From Cordylochernes scorpioides (lineage: Eukaryota > Arthropoda > Arachnida > Pseudoscorpiones > Chernetidae), in assembly GCA_030710605.1 (NCBI GenBank), contig CP092886.1, positions 47,159,794 to 47,223,793 of the forward strand: DNA of 64,000 nucleotides, given 5' to 3'. A program made the position numbers and the translations under genes. The notes under the pieces were generated by a model, which had not been told where the DNA came from, did not search any database, and was given only the letters and a program-made list of their open reading frames with translations. Position 1 is the first letter of the stretch, and each line of letters starts with the position of its first letter. This document shows positions 63,989 to 64,000 of the stretch, in pieces.

Positions 63989-64000
63989 TTCTCCATGAAA

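Overview
This is a gene-poor, AT-rich metazoan window packed with mobile elements. I see no complete, confidently identifiable host gene, tRNA or rRNA gene, and no CRISPR array. Eukaryotic, animal-type repeats settle the kingdom: mariner and Tc1 transposases, pogo/Tigger, Ty3/gypsy and BEL/Pao LTR elements, Penelope-like elements (PLEs), non-LTR retrotransposon tails, a tRNA-headed SINE and Helentron-like ends. An arthropod is the best guess, and the AT content and repeat mix would suit a copepod such as a sea louse, but the species cannot be fixed from the sequence. A 100-N assembly gap lies at 23976-24075.

Layout. 1-1122: 3' end of a Ty3/gypsy element with a 954-bp LTR carrying a pogo-type MITE. 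1238-3500: a structured repeat abutting a palindromic PLE insertion. 3535-4333: (TA)n and a fold-back element. 4340-28250: mostly non-coding sequence with minisatellites (6690-7346, 14850-15245, 27085-27560), MITEs, decayed mariner, Tc1, PLE and non-LTR pieces, SINEs, and GC-richer islands that look like cis-regulatory sequence. 28713-36929: an almost complete BEL/Pao element on the minus strand, bounded by 5-bp target duplications, with a Tigger DNA transposon (28987-31033) inside its 3' LTR. 37250-38720: a CpG-rich promoter-like segment and an endonuclease-like ORF, probably from a Helentron. 38900-44350: SINEs, a Tc1 corpse, the structured repeat again and a regulatory-looking island. 44541-46615: a 53-bp satellite with higher-order structure. 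50366-54035: a miniature LTR element (TRIM) containing a mariner that contains a palindromic PLE. 55633-63000: several copies of the structured repeat, one interrupted by a deleted Ty3/gypsy element (59044-62675) that is itself interrupted by a mariner with an intact transposase ORF (60051-61371). 63113-63878: mariner and non-LTR remnants.

The most interesting object is the structured repeat (ten loci or more: 1238, 26651, 39850, 41418, 43128, 55633, 56030, 58270, 59003/62676, 62831). Pieced together from the copies, the unit is about 330-400 bp, non-coding, and is made almost entirely of short perfect hairpins around a type I hammerhead ribozyme core (CTGANGA ... GAAA with closing stem I). 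That is the architecture expected of an animal retrozyme, or of the terminal repeat of a PLE. The two palindromic PLE insertions, in which both outer ends are element 3' ends, are the second notable signal. The nested insertions give a clear order of events.
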